A stretch of 24,874 bases of DNA, from positions 1-24,874 of the forward strand of contig JBGTIS010000116.1 of assembly GCA_041745535.1 (NCBI GenBank). Direction: 5' to 3'. This stretch comes from JBGTIS01 sp041745535 (lineage in GTDB: Bacteria; Bacteroidota; Bacteroidia; Cytophagales; Cyclobacteriaceae). Every line of letters starts with the position of its first letter. Position 1 is the first letter of the stretch. Under the pieces are notes generated by a model. It was not told the DNA's origin. It was given only the letters and a program-made list of their open reading frames with translations, and ran no database searches. A program made the position numbers and the translations under genes. Below, in pieces: positions 24,207-24,874 of the stretch.

Positions 24207-24455
24207 TCAACTCATAAAGTTCTTGATAATAATATAGGTTAGAATGCCACTTATAGTACCTAAAATAATTTTACCAATATTTATAAAAATTAATTTTATA
24301 ACTGTAGCTATCAAAGGTTTAGAAGACTGAATTATCCAATGAATAAAATCTGAAAAAAGTTCTCTTTTTTCAATTTCAGTAAGTTTGAAGTTTTTCTTTT
24401 TTTTACCTCCGTTCCTTTTGGATTGGAAACAAGAATTGCTATTATTGCTATGCAT
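24207..24455 (-). CDS. Small basic membrane protein of unknown function
   Basis: This 82-residue protein is not recognised. The N-terminal 30 residues are polar and very basic (QSKRNGGKKKKNFK), followed by an amphipathic helix (LTEIEKRELFSDFIHWIIQSS, about 25-45). A strongly hydrophobic C-terminal stretch (about 46-80, LIATVIKLIFINIGKIILG then ISGILTYIIIKNFM) is long enough for two short membrane helices or one tilted hairpin. It could be a small inner-membrane peptide such as a type I toxin-like or holin-like protein, or an unrelated orphan. ATG 24455 is the only reasonable start. The gene lies entirely between the two copies of the direct repeat and is AT-rich compared with nrdB. It is antisense to any transcript running from copy 1 to the terminator at 24497. 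Confidence 0.55.
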   Translation of the reverse strand: MHSNNSNSCFQSKRNGGKKKKNFKLTEIEKRELFSDFIHWIIQSSKPLIATVIKLIFINIGKIILGTISGILTYIIIKNFMS

Positions 24456-24496
24456 TTTGTTAGATTTTATTAAAACAACTAGCGTCTGACAAAATT

Positions 24497-24535
24497 AAAG
24501 ACCACATGGCCGTCCAAAGCAAGTGGTCTTTTTTT
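24497..24535 (+). terminator. Rho-independent terminator, plus strand, between repeat copies
   Basis: AAAGACCAC (24497-24505) pairs with GTGGTCTTT (24523-24531) around a 17-nt loop, followed by a run of T residues to 24535. It points rightward although the nearest convincing gene is on the minus strand, implying a plus-strand transcript from the region of repeat copy 1. It ends 5 bp before copy 2. Confidence 0.75.
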
Positions 24536-24539
24536 GTTG

Positions 24540-24788
24540 CCCTCTCTAACAAAGATGTCTAGTAACTGGGAAAGCTCAAAGCATTTTTTTTATTAATTTA
24601 ATGTTATTCTCAAGCAGCAATTTAGTGCCATACCTGTAACGTATTGAGAGATAAAGGCTTATCTAGTAGTATAAATCTAATGCTAAAAAAATATCGTAAT
24701 TTGTAGTTAACAAACACGATTTTATCTTATTTCTTAGTAACAAATTAGGTGTTTATTTTAAAATTTTTTAACTGTTAAAATGTTTGAT
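24540..24788. repeat. Direct repeat, copy 2
   Basis: This is the second copy of the element at 23852-24132. The core is 24540-24732; the right edge AAAATGTTTGAT (24777-24788) is reached about 32 bp sooner than in copy 1. In the minus-strand frame that is open in copy 1, copy 2 has an internal TAG (24663-24665). By eye, differences between the copies fall about equally on the three codon positions of that frame (5, 4, 4), so the frame is not under protein-level selection. The stem TTCTCAA/TTGAGAG is kept with a G-U change. Confidence 0.85.
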
Positions 24789-24814
24789 CATTTAAAGTTT
24801 TTTACTTCTAAAGC

Positions 24815-24840
24815 ATAAAAGGAACGGAAGCGCCTTTTAT
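24815..24840. repeat. Hairpin at the window end
   Basis: ATAAAAGG (24815-24822) pairs perfectly with CCTTTTAT (24833-24840) around a 10-nt loop. No long T-run follows. It may be a weak terminator or part of a structure continuing outside the window. No gene was recognised from 24789 to 24874. Confidence 0.4.
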
Positions 24841-24874
24841 AATCTTAACGGATACAGACAGTAATATTGAATTT

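Noticed and set aside
24811..24874. Open frame at the right edge on the plus strand (reading GTEAPFIILTDTDSNIEF)
   Set aside because: No start codon, a stop just upstream and only about 20 codons visible before the window ends; also overlaps a hairpin.
1..24874. CRISPR array, prophage, integrase or transposase genes, rRNA
   Set aside because: I looked for evenly spaced short repeats, phage-type gene runs, DDE or tyrosine-recombinase motifs and rRNA sequence and saw none; the only sizeable repeat is the pair near nrdB.

Overview
The window looks like a chromosomal segment of a Bacteroidota bacterium, most likely of the order Cytophagales. The evidence is a TonB-dependent receptor with an N-terminal carboxypeptidase-regulatory-like domain, a C-terminal type IX secretion (T9SS) sorting domain, a SecD-SecF fusion, a single-chain 2-oxoacid dehydrogenase E1 (alpha and beta fused), promoters of the TTTG-N19-TAnnTTTG type, and no clear Shine-Dalgarno sequences. 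The genus cannot be read from the sequence.

Left part (1-4269): the start of a TonB-dependent receptor gene, whose N-terminal domain is joined in frame to what looks like a late barrel segment. Next come a T9SS-secreted esterase with three PKD-like repeats, about 900 bp of AT-rich spacer and an unrecognised lipoprotein. Positions 4281-9292 (minus strand) hold a compact polysaccharide export group, transcribed as glycosyltransferase, RfbC epimerase, Wza-like outer-membrane lipoprotein and Wzc-like co-polymerase/tyrosine kinase. No flippase or polymerase is present, so the rest of the pathway must lie elsewhere.

Middle part (9678-18763): fused E1 (minus) and, across a divergent promoter region, a small membrane-anchored protein followed by secDF (plus). 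After the secDF terminator come an alkyltransferase-like DNA-binding protein (minus), a divergent NlpC/P60 lipoprotein that appears to start at TTG, tRNA-Ala(GGC) with its own promoter and terminator, and a 480-residue all-helical protein of unknown function.

Right part (18764-24874): an AT-rich accessory patch with an unrecognised acidic protein (plus) that converges one base away from a two-gene minus-strand unit. That unit is a CxFxNC-repeat protein overlapping a HEPN-like protein by ATGA. A terminator separates the patch from the class Ia ribonucleotide reductase operon nrdB-nrdA. Upstream of nrdB is a roughly 190 bp direct repeat (about 91% identical by eye, spacing 688 bp). It flanks a mini-ORF, a strong terminator and a small membrane protein gene.

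The best candidates for something undescribed are the HEPN/CxFxNC/acidic-protein cluster and the duplicated intergenic element beside nrdB. Several conventional starts are corrected here: E1 at 12113, NrdB at 23689 and the CxFxNC protein at 20190. All identifications come from reading motifs; no database search was run.
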